Shown here: positions 22,312 through 31,881 of the stretch, piece after piece
Numbering within the stretch: position 1 is the first letter of the stretch
Layout: each line of letters starts with the position of its first letter
DNA from: Thereva unica
Taxonomy: Eukaryota; Arthropoda; Insecta; Diptera; Therevidae
Length of the DNA stretch: 64,000 nucleotides
Direction: 5' to 3'
Assembly: GCA_949987705.1 (NCBI GenBank)
Contig: CATLJY010000040.1
Span: forward strand, 1-64,000
Program-made: the position numbers and the translations under genes
The notes under the pieces: generated by a model
Databases searched by the model: none
What the model was told of the DNA's origin: nothing
What the model saw: the letters and a program-made list of their open reading frames with translations, nothing else

Positions 22312-24337
22312 ATGGAAGTCGAAGTGATAGCTTGTCTGTGGCTGCTCTACCGTCGCTATAAAAGACGACGCCAAAGGCAAAGAAGATATTGGGTGCATCC
22401 TATATTGTACGACAGACTAACGCACGGAATGTTCATAACATTACACCCAAAATTAAGACAGCATGAGCCAAAATTTTTCAATTATTTCAGAATGTCGATA
22501 AAATCATTTGATGAATTACTTGATATAATAAAAGTGGATATTACGGGTGATAGTATGTACTTCAATTAGATCCCCTGTCTCACCAGAAGAAAAGCTTATC
22601 ATAACGTTAAGGTAATTCAAAATTATTTATTAACTTAAACTTAAATTCACAAAATAACAGAAATTAAAGAAATATTTAACAAAATAAAAAACATATCAAC
22701 ATTCAATGAAAAAGTAAATACATAACACTTCGAAGCTCTATATTTTAAACAAATTATTCATATAAATCGAAGCTGTCTGAGTCTAGGGTAGGAGACGGCC
22801 TCCATTGTACTCTGATTGCTGGTTGCGGAGTTGCTGTTGAAGATGTTGATGTTGTGGATGATGGAGCTGGTCTAGAAATTGTGTAACCCGAATATACTGG
22901 AGCGGAATAGGGGTACTCATTTGTTTGAAAGGGCGTTAATTGTGGAGAATTCTGTGCCTTTTCAAGAACATTAAGTAATTGAATTTCTGTCGTAAGTCGA
23001 CGACTTTCAGGTACCTTTTTTAATTCCGTATATAATGGCAAACAAAATAATTTGTCATCGTCTGCTTGCATTACACTGTCTTTCTCATTTTGATCTTTTC
23101 TTCTCAAACTTCCTTGAATTAGTTCAACAATTTGCTTGTCCACTTCATTTATTTTTTGTTTTTTCCTTTGTTGTTCGTTACATGTTCTAGGAAGCGTCAC
23201 TAAGTCTTCATTATCCACACATGAATTTTCTTCTTCAGAAGCTAATGTTGTAAAATTGCAATCTGTGTTTTTTTTTTGGAACAGATTTTTTCAAGAAATT
23301 GCAGTTTATGGAAGTAAACGTATGGCGAGTGAGTCGTACACCCTGATCCAGAGGGTCGACTTTTCTGTTTTTTAGACTCCCTTGTATATTTTTCCCACGG
23401 ATATTTTTCCATTTTTTCATAAGTACAGAACCTAAAATTAAAGAAAGTATTTTTTGTTATAGGTATTTGGCAACCGGCTGCTCTTTCGCGGAATTGCACT
23501 ACGGATATCGTCTCGGAAAATCTACTACAATAAAAATAGTTGAACCAGTTTGCACAGTGCTATGGAACAAATTAAAATTAATAACTATGCCAGAAATGAC
23601 AATGGAAAATTGGAAAAAGTGGAAGAAGGTTTCTAAAAGTACGCCAATTTCCCTAATTGCATTGGAGCGATTGATGGGAAACACGTCGAAGTGGTACAAC
23701 CACAGCATACAGGCTCGCTTTATTATAGAACTACTTCTCTTCAGTATTACAAGCAGTCTGTGACGCAAATTATTGTTTTTTATACGTAGATATAGGATCC
23801 TATGGCAAAAGCAGCGATTCTGCAATATTTCAACAGTCAGTTTTGTATAAAAAGTTAGTGGATAATACCCTAAATATTCCTAATCCGAAGCCCATCACAA
23901 CTACTGATAATACACCACTTCCCTACGTTTTCGTAGGCGACGAAGCGTTTGGAATAATGTCTAATGTGATGCGACCCTATGGTGGAAGGCAACTTACACA
24001 CATTAAAAAAATATTTAATTATAGATTATCTAGAGCACGTCGCTATATTGAATGCAGTTTTGGAATATTGTGTAACAAATGGCGAATACTTCACAGACCT
24101 ATAGATGTAAATATTGAATTCGCAGAAAAAATCATCAAGGCCTGTACAGCGCTACATAACTACGTGCGAGTACGTGATGGCTATCGGTTTGAAGATACTT
24201 TGTATAATTCACCTTTGCAATCTATGAATTCAGAAAATATACCACGTGGTAGCTTGTGTGCAAGAACAGCAAGAGAGAAATTTGCTAATTTTTTTGTAAA
24301 CGAGGGGAAATTATCTTGGCAAGACAACATGACATAA
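22312..24337 (+). pseudogene. Harbinger DDE transposase, two exons, frameshifted
   Basis: Exon 1 runs 22312-22611 and starts at MEVEVIACLWLLYRRYKRRR, a basic N-terminus. Exon 2 runs 23463-24337. The intron (22612-23462) has GT...AG ends, and splicing joins IITLR to YLATGCSFAELHYGYRLG in phase, a junction typical of Harbinger transposases. The DDE triad is recognisable as the Asp in IGAIDGKHV (about 23665), the Asp in YVDIGSYGKSS (about 23790) and the Glu in RRYIECSFGILCNKW (about 24045). At least one frameshift in exon 1 (near 22555) and others in exon 2 (near 23630 and 23755) break the frame, so no full protein is made. Length is otherwise normal for the family. It would cut and paste the element at its terminal repeats. 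Confidence 0.85.
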
Positions 24338-24553
24338 GCAACGAACAATTGTTTAATTAATAAAACTTTACTTACCTAACACTTTCTTTTTCTCCAAACC
24401 ATCTCCAGGAGCACTAAAAATGTCTACTATTTCCTCCCAATACCGCTTCTTTAATATTTTATTTTTATATTCGGAACTTTCTAAGTCCCAAATACCGGGT
24501 CTGTTGTGGATTTTATCTATAAACAAATCCGTATCAAAGTGTTCGCTTTCCAT
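22754..24553 (-). pseudogene. Harbinger accessory MADF/BESS-type DNA-binding protein, two exons, frameshifted
   Basis: Exon 1 (24553 down to 24376) encodes the first half of a MADF domain (DLFIDKIHNRPGIWD, then EYKNKILKKRYWEEI). Exon 2 (23431 down to 22754) encodes the second half (KKWKNIRGK, KKQKSRPSGSG, YVYFHKLQFLEK) and then a tail with a BESS-like FCLPLYTELKKV and LLNVLEKAQ region. Donor GTAAGT (24375 downward) and an acceptor TTTTAG just above 23431 fit splicing. In exon 2 the frame shifts twice, once near 23400 and once around the T-run at 23268-23277, so it is a pseudogene or contains homopolymer sequencing errors. Such Myb/MADF proteins help Harbinger transposases enter the nucleus and bind the ends. 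Confidence 0.8.
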
Positions 24554-24815
24554 TTTTTAATTTTCCTCTTCTAAATACGTGTTTTATGTATAAAAACGCG
24601 CGTTAGAATGTACAACAAGTAGGCGACGTATGTATCTCAAAACGCCCGGCAAGCGTCCGTGAAACGCGCGTTCTAACGAAAATCTCGAAGCGCGCGGCTC
24701 ACGGGCGTTTGGTCAAAAGCGCGCGTTTGCATGTGTACACCTAATAGGAACTCTTTGATTCGTAAAACGCTCATTTCAAAAACGCGCGTTTCAAAACGCC
24801 CAATGTGTACTTGCC

Positions 24816-25129
24816 TTTATAGGTAAAGAGTGCCACGCTTTTTTTCATCGTCCACCAGGAGGCACTGTCATGACTTTTTTAATTAATCTCATATTACCCA
24901 AACTACGTGCAGATAAAAGGGTTACCGTAGCAGGGTCATTAGCAGAGATTGCGGCAACTTTACTCACATAAGGAAAAACCTTTTTTAGAGTTTTTTTGGG
25001 AAAAAATGCATAGGTCGCCAAAGAGCAAGTTCTCCACAGAGTGCCAATTACCTTTGATCATCAAAATCTACGCGCAAAGACGGCTAAGTGTATATTGTGC
25101 ACGTGTAGTACCAGTATTTTTTCGATTGG
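24816..25129. other. Helitron-like remnant interrupted by Gypsy-1
   Basis: No gene. 25030-25129 matches 21690-21795 with mismatches, and the match resumes at 60986 (ggtgcttaaccccgaatttt), so the whole 25130-60981 block lies inside one old repeat copy. 24930-24970 resembles 12775-12810. Confidence 0.65.
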
Positions 25130-25253
25130 TGTAATAGCATAATGGCGCAATAAAATAATGGGCGCCACTTATGCGAGGTATTACCCCCTTAGCCATAAGC
25201 CCGGAAAACTATGACCAAGGAGCCAATACCATACATAAGAAAGGAACTCCTAC

Positions 25254-25338
25254 GCCGGCCACACGGAGTTATCTAGCTCGCCGGTGGGGTCGTGGGGTGT
25301 GTGGCCGGGCCTTACCGCGGTTGGTTCACCACTTACCT
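25254..25338 (-). promoter_or_regulatory. Conserved hairpin and splice-donor-like block in Gypsy LTR
   Basis: In element sense a perfect 10-base inverted repeat, CCGGCCACAC ... GTGTGGCCGG (plus-strand arms 25255-25264 and 25299-25308), lies just after AGGTAAGTGGTGAACC (complement of 25323-25338). AG|GTAAGT is an ideal 5' splice site. The same arrangement recurs in Gypsy-2 (arms 55405-55414 and 55450-55459, donor 55473-55488), although surrounding LTR sequence is poorly conserved. Function is inferred only: splicing, RNA dimerisation, packaging or translation. Confidence 0.5.
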
Positions 25339-26663
25339 GTGACTATGAAAAATCTTATTCAATTTCCGTCGTCCTTCGGTCCTCGCCTGAGCCGTGTCAT
25401 GGCTATCTGTTTCTTTCCCTGACAGCTCCTAGTATCGAAGACTATCAGCTTCAGGGAAAGTCACTATCTAAGAACCCTGAAAAGGAATACCACCCGTCCC
25501 AACCATTCCACAAACAAAATTTAATACACGGACATTACTATATTATAACCATTTAACATTTATGTTTATTACAGGTCAACACGCACAAAAATATAACAAT
25601 TGGATAAAGAAACTCAATATTCACTAACCCTGTAAAACTAATAGTAGCAGATACTACAATCAACAATTTTCAACTACGCGAAAACGGCAATATATATTTA
25701 ACTATAATTACACAAGTCTTGTCGACGGAAGGTGTTAAAAAAACGAAAAGTGTCGTACGGGTACCCCTACGTCGCTTTTGTACAGACAATATTACATTTA
25801 TTAATTCCGTGTACAACTACCTGTAAAACACAAAAAGAAAAAAATATCTCCAATAAGGAGCAAACAAATGTACAATCAATAATAAATAAAATTAAAATTA
25901 ATATTACGGCATTTAAAATTATGGTATAAGAACAAATTAAAGCATTACCACCAGTTGACATATGTAAATAAAACGGTTTATTAAAAAAATGGTTTGTGTT
26001 AAAATCTTTAACTCTCAGAGCTGTTGTACTACCGAGGAGTAGAAGCGCTGAAGATGGATGTTATTATATACCCTCATACAGCAAACTCAAGCCCAATATC
26101 TCCCCTCCTTCTGAATATCACCAATTCTTAAAACAATTCATGCAACTTCGATTATTTTTATTATTATAGAAACCCTAATAAAAATCCATAACTTGCTGTC
26201 CATCCCACTCAATTTTTAATTAAAAGCAATGGTGTTGAATAACTTCAATGTAACATCCAATTTACACCTCCTGCATTAACTCGCAACCTCACGCTATATT
26301 GATATGGATGCTAATAGTTCTTATATAATAATCTCGTGATGCCAGTAATCTTTTTACCAGGGCCGTAACTTTACTAGATTGTAGCTCCTAGCTCCTGCGG
26401 CAGGGTGCTTTCGTGGGTCACCTTCAATTACAGCGGTACGGCAGCGTTCATTAACATCCAATATATGATGCTCGGGAACCTGCTACGTCCTCAGGAAGTA
26501 CGTCCACCAATATATAGGGTTTGGACCAGGGCACATTAATCGAACAAAACTCACCAGTACAAATTTTCAATAACAGCACCAAGATGTTTGTTTTCTTCCC
26601 AAAACTCCTTCCGGGGAGACTTCCAACGCCAATATTTCGCCAGGAAAATAGAAAGGTCGCCTG

Positions 26664-26799
26664 TCCAAAACTGCTACCCAGTGCATAAACTGGTTCAATC
26701 TTCTTGCACAGCCAAAATTAAAACCAATTGATCCAAAACTGCTACCCAGTGCATAAACTGGTTCAATCTTCTTCCACAGCCAAAATTAAAACCAATTGA
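26664..26799. repeat. 68-bp tandem duplication in Gypsy-1 LTR
   Basis: Two adjacent copies beginning tccaaaactgctacccagtg (26664 and 26732). The pair is also present in the other LTR (about 41094-41229), so it predates or accompanied this insertion. Confidence 0.85.
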
Positions 26800-27019
26800 T
26801 CTTTAAACAACTGTCTCGCAATATTTCTACCCCCCGAACTGACTTTCTTTTTCTCTTTTTCAAAAAAAAACCTCCATTCCATTATTATTTTTTCCCTCGC
26901 TTATTATTTTTTTTAAATTTTCCTGTTTCCGCAAAGTGATTTTTTCCAAAATTTCCCATTACAAGGTGATTACAAAATAAATTTCCCAATCCAAATAAAT
27001 GATAATTCCGACCGTTACA

Positions 27020-27499
27020 TACCCTCGGGTCCACAAGGCCGACTCGCGAGGCAGTGAGGAGCCGAAAAAAACGGACGGTTTTTATGCCATAAGACCTAAC
27101 ATTTTTGGCGCCAATGTGGGTCTCGACTCACGACCTGAGAATAGGAGTCTCATGTTCTAGTGAGCTAGCCGGGCATCACAGGTAAGAGTAGTAATACGGA
27201 ACGAGGTTAGAGGAGTGCTTACGCCAACTTTGAAAAGGTGGAGCAGTCAGTAGATCACTCGGAAGAATATCTGGAAGTACCAGGATCCGGCTGAAGGCAA
27301 TTCCATATTGTCCCCCTCCGGTTCCTGGAAACTTACAGACATTCTCGCCAGAACCGGTTTCCTCTCGTACCGTGGAGTTAATCTCACACAATCCCACATT
27401 GCATGTGACTCACCCCAGTAGAACGACAGGCAACTAATTCGCCGAGGTACACCCACAGCCTGACCAAAACTAAAAAATGAAACGGAAACCTTGAGGAAA
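27020..27499 (-). other. Gypsy-1 3' noncoding region between pol and LTR
   Basis: About 480 bp with no env-like frame. It contains the tRNA-Lys-like sequence (27106-27174). The sequence next to the LTR reads GGACCCGAGGGTA in element sense, a weak polypurine tract. Gypsy-2 has a matching region (48849-49568). Confidence 0.7.
27106..27174 (-). other. tRNA-Lys-like sequence with CCA end in Gypsy-1 3' region
   Basis: On the minus strand this reads as a tRNA-Lys: a GCCCGGCTAGCTC 5' part with box A, CATGAGACTC...TCTCAG for the anticodon arm, a T-arm, and TTGGCGCCA at the end, including a CCA that nuclear tRNA genes do not encode. The anticodon position reads CCT instead of CTT. One base is missing in the T-loop and one in the acceptor arm. 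It is therefore a captured, decayed tRNA copy, not a working tRNA gene. It lies about 86 bp before the 3' LTR, in the same sense as the element. Confidence 0.8.
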
Positions 27500-30400
27500 T
27501 CAACGACGTAGGTCTTTGGCGTGATATACCCCTATGCTCTTACCGGCCAAATCCTCCAACTCGTACAAGCTGGTTCCAATTTTTTTACGTATCCGAGCTT
27601 TCAAAAACCGGGGTGCCAACTTGGCACTGAAACGACCCGTTGGGTTACTCACCCAGAACGTTCTCCGGTAAACCTCATCTCCGGGACGAAAACTGCCCAC
27701 ACGACACCGCAAGTTGTATTGGGTTTTATGTCTGATGTGTGCGGCGGCTAAATTAACAGCAATCCGCTCACGAAGCATCTGCATTTTGTCCGTCAATGGT
27801 AGAAAAGCTATGTCACCCTCCTGTAAAACGTTCAGTTTCTTCAGGACTGGATATGCTGATCCGTGTAGGATCATATGGCTACCAAACAGGGCCTGATACG
27901 GGGACATGCCGATCGCCTCGTGGTGGGTACTACGAAGAGCACATTCAATGGACGACAGATGTCTATCCCACTCACGATGATCCTCCTTTAAGTACGCCCT
28001 AATGGCGGTTAGGATGGATCTATTCACCCGCTCGGAAGCGTTAGGGTGAGGCGAATATACAGCCGTGCGCACATGGTGCACGCCATAGTCGGTCAACAAT
28101 TTAGCAAACTCTTTGGAGGTGAATTGCCGACCATTGTCGGAGAAGACCGTTTCAGGGACTCCATAGGTATGGAAGATAGTTTGCTCGAGAAACTTGACGG
28201 ACACCGCCGTGGTCTCAGCGGACACGGGGTGCAGGAAGACAAACTTAGTGAAAGCGTCCAATACAACAAATACTGCCGTGTGTCCTTTCTTCGACCTGGG
28301 ATAAGGACCTAAGAAATCGACGTATAAAAATTGGAACGGCCTCGACGCATACATGGGGTTTCCCATAGGTGGACGAAGTACTGAACTGGGGGCTTTGGTG
28401 GTTTTGCAGACATCACACTTACCGATGAACTCCCGAACTTGTTTTGCCATACCTGGCCAAAAGTACTTACATCGCAATCGGACTAGGGTCTTCCCTACTC
28501 CACCATGCGATGCTTGTGGCGGCGAATGAGACGACTCTATGAGAGACGCGGTCAGTTCCATTGGAATCCACAACTTCCATGTCAGGTCGTCAGCAATCGG
28601 ATTTCCAGTACGTGGATAGGTACGCTTGAAAACGTACCCATCTTCAACTCGCAGGTCTGGTAGCTGCGGTGAGGCTTGCCTGAGGCTATCACCCAGACGA
28701 AGATATTCAGGGGACTTGAAAGACGGGGCATTTAAGTCCACGTCGAAGCACAGGGACAATTCGTCAACGCAATCCATGCGTGACAAGGCATCGGGAACCA
28801 CATTGTGGGTGCCTTTACGATGTTCGATTGTAAAGTCGAACCCCTGAAGCTTAAGACTCCACCGGGCTAAACGACCGTTAAGCTCCTTCTGGCTCATGAG
28901 CCATTTTAGACTTGCATGGTCAGTAATGACCGTGAAAGTCTGTCCCTCAACATACGCTCTAAACTTCTTTATACTCAGCACGGCTGCGTAGCATTCGAGC
29001 TCAGTAATGGTGTAGTTCCGTTGTGCTCCGTTCAATTTCTTGGACATATAAGCAATCGGATGTTCTCCTCCATCCATGTCCTTTTGAAAAAGCACACTAC
29101 CTACACCAGTTCTGCTGGCATCGCACTGAATATAGAAAGGCTTAGAAAAATCTGGAGTGACTAAAAGAGGAGCTTCCGTCATCAGCTTTTTCAAGGTCTC
29201 GAACGCCTGCTGGGCCTTATCAGTCCAACTAAAAGATTTAGACTTCAAACAATCCGTGATTGGAGAAGCCACGCTAGCATAATTGGGAATGAAACGCTGA
29301 TACCATCCGGTCATGCCCAAGAACCTCCGGGTCTGCTTATGAGACTTCGGAGTCGGGAAGTCCATGATGGCCGTCACCTTATTAGGATCGGTTTTCAGAG
29401 TCCCATCACCAATTATGAAGCCGAGATACTTGACTTCAGTCACGCAAAATTTGCTTTTAGATAAATTGATAGTTAACCCCGCACGACGGAGACAGCTGGC
29501 CACTTCGTCCAAAAGCTTTAGGTGGGAATCAAAGTCAGGTGAAACTATGAGCAGGTCGTCCAGATAGACAAAAACGTTTTCACGTAAATGGCCCGGGATG
29601 GTTTTATCCATCAAGCGACACATGCGCTGTGGGGCGTTACATAAGCCGAAAGGCATTACTGTGAACTGGTACAGTGGACGACCAGGGACAGTGAAAGCTG
29701 TCCGCTCTCGCGACTTCATCTCTAAAGGGATTTGCCAGAAGGCGTCCTTCAGGTCTAAGCTCGTGATGAACTTGGTGTCTTGAAGACGACCAAGAAGACC
29801 ATCAATGTGTGGAAGAGGATAGGCGTCTTTGATAGTGACACTGTTCACCTTGCGAGAGTCAAGGCACAGGCGGACCTTACCTGGTTTACGAACCAACACC
29901 ACTGGAGAATTCCAGGGACTATTTGATGGCTCAATCACCCCCTGCGACAACATCCTGTCTAACTCACCATACATCAACTGTTGTACAGCGGGTGAGACGG
30001 GATAATGCCTCTGTTTAATGGGAACTGAGTCACCAGTGTCAATGATGTGTCCCTCCAGGTTAGTCTTTCCTAGTCCGAAGACATCGAAGGAGGGAAATCT
30101 GGCCTTGACGCGTTCCAACCGTTCGCATTGCGTGGACGTTAAGTCGTGCATTTTTGCAGACACGGATGGAGCGTTTATCTCGCCGACTATTTGGGGAGCT
30201 AGGCCGAAAAAATTCCAAAAATCCATCCCTAGGTACAGTCTCTGGCTGAGACTGGGCACCACATAGATGGTTATATCACGGGTCCTTCCTCCAAAGGATA
30301 TCGGAACTCGAATATAACCGCACAGTCTCTGCGGAGCCCCGTCAGCAGTATGCACTACAGAGTGCAAAGTGTAGACTGTCACTTCGGGATGATTGGCTAG

Positions 30401-30895
30401 AAACGCTTCGGCATCTCTTCCCAGACAGCTAACAGTGGCACCACTGTCCAACAAACCAACCACTTCCTCGTTAGCTACGAGGACCTTCGTAAACAGACGA
30501 GGATCTGACGAATCAGAGATGAAGGCAGAAACAATTTTCTGCAAACATAGTCGCTTCTCCTTAGCTCGTACTCTAATTTGGGGAGGGGTGCGCTTGGAAG
30601 TGAGGGAGTCCACATAAGGTGGCTCTGAAAATATGCGCGAACGAGCGGAGATATATCTCTTCCAACGGGAAAGGAATGACAGTTTAACCTCCTCTGAGGG
30701 AAAAACAGGAAGAGCATCAGTTGACGTAAAGTCGCTGATGGTAGTCATATCAGGTGTATATGAAGAATGTGTAGGGAAAACGGGCGAGCTTAGCTCGGGC
30801 GCGGACTCCCGTACTGTCTCACACCCCGGCTCCGGTTTCCATGGCAGGTGGGGCACACTGGTGTGACGACTCCTGGCTTGCCACACTTGTAGCAA
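27500..30895 (-). CDS. pol: Gypsy-1 Pol: protease, RT, RNase H, integrase
   Basis: A 1,131-codon open frame overlapping the end of gag by 106 bp in the -1 frame, so it is probably expressed by -1 ribosomal frameshifting. The first codon is not a true start. Seen in order: aspartic protease GLLDSGATVSCLG near residue 150; RT with VRLCLDSRKVNS near 345 and the catalytic VYLDDLLIVS near 445; RNase H with FYIQCDASRTGVGS near 588 and TDHASLKWLM; zinc region HGGVGKTLVRLRCKYFWPG then CDVCKTTKAP near 800-830; integrase core with D in YVDFLGPY (about 860), D in FSDNGRQF (about 918) and E in NASERVNRS (about 955). All catalytic residues are present and no stop is seen. It is about as long as, and very similar to, Gypsy-2 Pol. 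It copies the element RNA in particles and inserts the cDNA. Confidence 0.95.
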   Translation of the reverse strand: MLQVWQARSRHTSVPHLPWKPEPGCETVRESAPELSSPVFPTHSSYTPDMTTISDFTSTDALPVFPSEEVKLSFLSRWKRYISARSRIFSEPPYVDSLTSKRTPPQIRVRAKEKRLCLQKIVSAFISDSSDPRLFTKVLVANEEVVGLLDSGATVSCLGRDAEAFLANHPEVTVYTLHSVVHTADGAPQRLCGYIRVPISFGGRTRDITIYVVPSLSQRLYLGMDFWNFFGLAPQIVGEINAPSVSAKMHDLTSTQCERLERVKARFPSFDVFGLGKTNLEGHIIDTGDSVPIKQRHYPVSPAVQQLMYGELDRMLSQGVIEPSNSPWNSPVVLVRKPGKVRLCLDSRKVNSVTIKDAYPLPHIDGLLGRLQDTKFITSLDLKDAFWQIPLEMKSRERTAFTVPGRPLYQFTVMPFGLCNAPQRMCRLMDKTIPGHLRENVFVYLDDLLIVSPDFDSHLKLLDEVASCLRRAGLTINLSKSKFCVTEVKYLGFIIGDGTLKTDPNKVTAIMDFPTPKSHKQTRRFLGMTGWYQRFIPNYASVASPITDCLKSKSFSWTDKAQQAFETLKKLMTEAPLLVTPDFSKPFYIQCDASRTGVGSVLFQKDMDGGEHPIAYMSKKLNGAQRNYTITELECYAAVLSIKKFRAYVEGQTFTVITDHASLKWLMSQKELNGRLARWSLKLQGFDFTIEHRKGTHNVVPDALSRMDCVDELSLCFDVDLNAPSFKSPEYLRLGDSLRQASPQLPDLRVEDGYVFKRTYPRTGNPIADDLTWKLWIPMELTASLIESSHSPPQASHGGVGKTLVRLRCKYFWPGMAKQVREFIGKCDVCKTTKAPSSVLRPPMGNPMYASRPFQFLYVDFLGPYPRSKKGHTAVFVVLDAFTKFVFLHPVSAETTAVSVKFLEQTIFHTYGVPETVFSDNGRQFTSKEFAKLLTDYGVHHVRTAVYSPHPNASERVNRSILTAIRAYLKEDHREWDRHLSSIECALRSTHHEAIGMSPYQALFGSHMILHGSAYPVLKKLNVLQEGDIAFLPLTDKMQMLRERIAVNLAAAHIRHKTQYNLRCRVGSFRPGDEVYRRTFWVSNPTGRFSAKLAPRFLKARIRKKIGTSLYELEDLAGKSIGVYHAKDLRR

Positions 30896-31881
30896 AACAG
30901 GCCACGAGTTTCAGACGGGCAGTCCATGAATGGATGACCCGGTTGCTGACAATTCCAACAACGTAAAGGTCGTGGATTCGTCTGGTTCTGACGCGGCGCC
31001 GTCATTTCGTCAACTTCGGGTGCTGGTAAGTCCGGGTGTAAATGTTCAGGCGGGTATGTAGATGGATATTCAACCTCGTGTAGCTCTACGCGCTTCAGCT
31101 TCTGCCAGCGTTCGACTCGAACGCAAGTCTCACGCAACTGTTGCATGCTGGCAAAATTCTGTCCTATTATCGCCGAACCTAACGTGTAGTTTAAGTTACG
31201 AATCACGATTCCTATCAAACCGTGTTCCGACATCGGCTTATTCATTCGATTGTGCAACGACAGCAGTTGAGCAGAAAAGTCATCAAAAGAAAGTGTGTGT
31301 TGGTTGGTATCCATCATATGGAGGATCAGTTCCTCATCGGATTCTCGCGTTCGGAAATAATTTATAAACTGACGTTTAATCGTCGCCCAATCAGGATCTA
31401 CGAATTGTCGTCGAAACTGGGACCAGTACCAATCGGTAGCTCGTCCCGACAACATCGAGGAGAAATGTCGGCAGACTTCCGATAGTTCGACCCCATCATC
31501 GCGAGCCTTCATTTCTACCCTGAACAGAAATTCCTCCGCCGACAACAACTTGTCCTCGCCGGAGAATTTTAAATTCCAGAACGTAACTGGAGACTTGCGA
31601 TGTTGGGTCCCTGGCAAAAAATCTAACCTGCCGACCGCAGGTGGGGACGCCTCCGGGGTGGACTGCTGATCCCTGGGTACCCCAGGGTTCATAGGGACCT
31701 CAGCAGGTCGCTGCTGCATTAGCAGGGTATCTAAAACCTGCCTCATCTGTGCAACTTGCTCCTCCAGCGAGGGAGTAGGATTGGGGAAGGTTGGTGAGTC
31801 CCCCTGGCCGGCTTCGGTTCCGTTAGGGAGATTGCCTCCACACGAAGTGGTACCTGCAGTCCTTCCACTTCTGAGCTCCAT
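30790..31881 (-). CDS. gag: Gypsy-1 Gag
   Basis: 363 codons from an ATG (MELRSG). A coiled-coil-prone Gln/Leu stretch near residues 38-58 (SLEEQVAQMRQVLDTLL) is followed by the retrotransposon capsid region (about 100-250; LSAEEFLFRVEMKARDDGV, then LSGRATDWYWSQFRRQF). Then comes a zinc knuckle CWNCQQPGHPFMDC near residue 310 and a second Cys set, CYKCGKPGVVTPVC, in which the usual His is replaced. The protein forms the cytoplasmic particle and binds the RNA. Its end overlaps pol in the -1 frame. Gypsy-2 Gag has the same layout but diverges more than Pol. Confidence 0.93.
   Translation of the reverse strand: MELRSGRTAGTTSCGGNLPNGTEAGQGDSPTFPNPTPSLEEQVAQMRQVLDTLLMQQRPAEVPMNPGVPRDQQSTPEASPPAVGRLDFLPGTQHRKSPVTFWNLKFSGEDKLLSAEEFLFRVEMKARDDGVELSEVCRHFSSMLSGRATDWYWSQFRRQFVDPDWATIKRQFINYFRTRESDEELILHMMDTNQHTLSFDDFSAQLLSLHNRMNKPMSEHGLIGIVIRNLNYTLGSAIIGQNFASMQQLRETCVRVERWQKLKRVELHEVEYPSTYPPEHLHPDLPAPEVDEMTAPRQNQTNPRPLRCWNCQQPGHPFMDCPSETRGLFCYKCGKPGVVTPVCPTCHGNRSRGVRQYGSPRPS

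Larger units (their letters stand above)
22154..24815. mobile_element. PIF/Harbinger DNA transposon, decayed
   Basis: Terminal inverted repeats of about 21 bp: GGCCAAGTACACATTGGGCG on the left (from 22154) and its complement ending at 24815, with one base extra on the left. It is flanked by TTA on the left and TTT(A) on the right, in line with the 3-bp TWA-type target of the superfamily, imperfectly kept. Inside are the two proteins expected of Harbinger elements: a DDE transposase (plus strand) and a MADF/BESS DNA-binding protein (minus strand). Subterminal DNA is rich in gcgcgttt/aaacgcgc motifs. Both genes carry frameshifts. Confidence 0.9.
25130..27019 (-). repeat. Gypsy-1 3' LTR (1,890 bp, uninterrupted)
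   Basis: Begins TGTAATAGC and ends GACCGTTACA. It is unusually long for an insect Gypsy LTR. It serves as the reference for recognising the three pieces of the interrupted partner LTR. It contains the conserved hairpin and donor-like block (25254-25338) and a 68-bp tandem pair. Confidence 0.93.

Noticed and set aside
27106..27174. A functional tRNA-Lys gene
   Set aside because: It has an encoded CCA, missing bases in the T-loop and acceptor arm, and an altered anticodon in this copy. It fits a captured mature tRNA better.
27020..27499. An envelope gene downstream of Gypsy-1 pol
   Set aside because: There is less than 500 bp and no long frame, signal peptide or membrane segment. The same holds for 48849-49568 in Gypsy-2.
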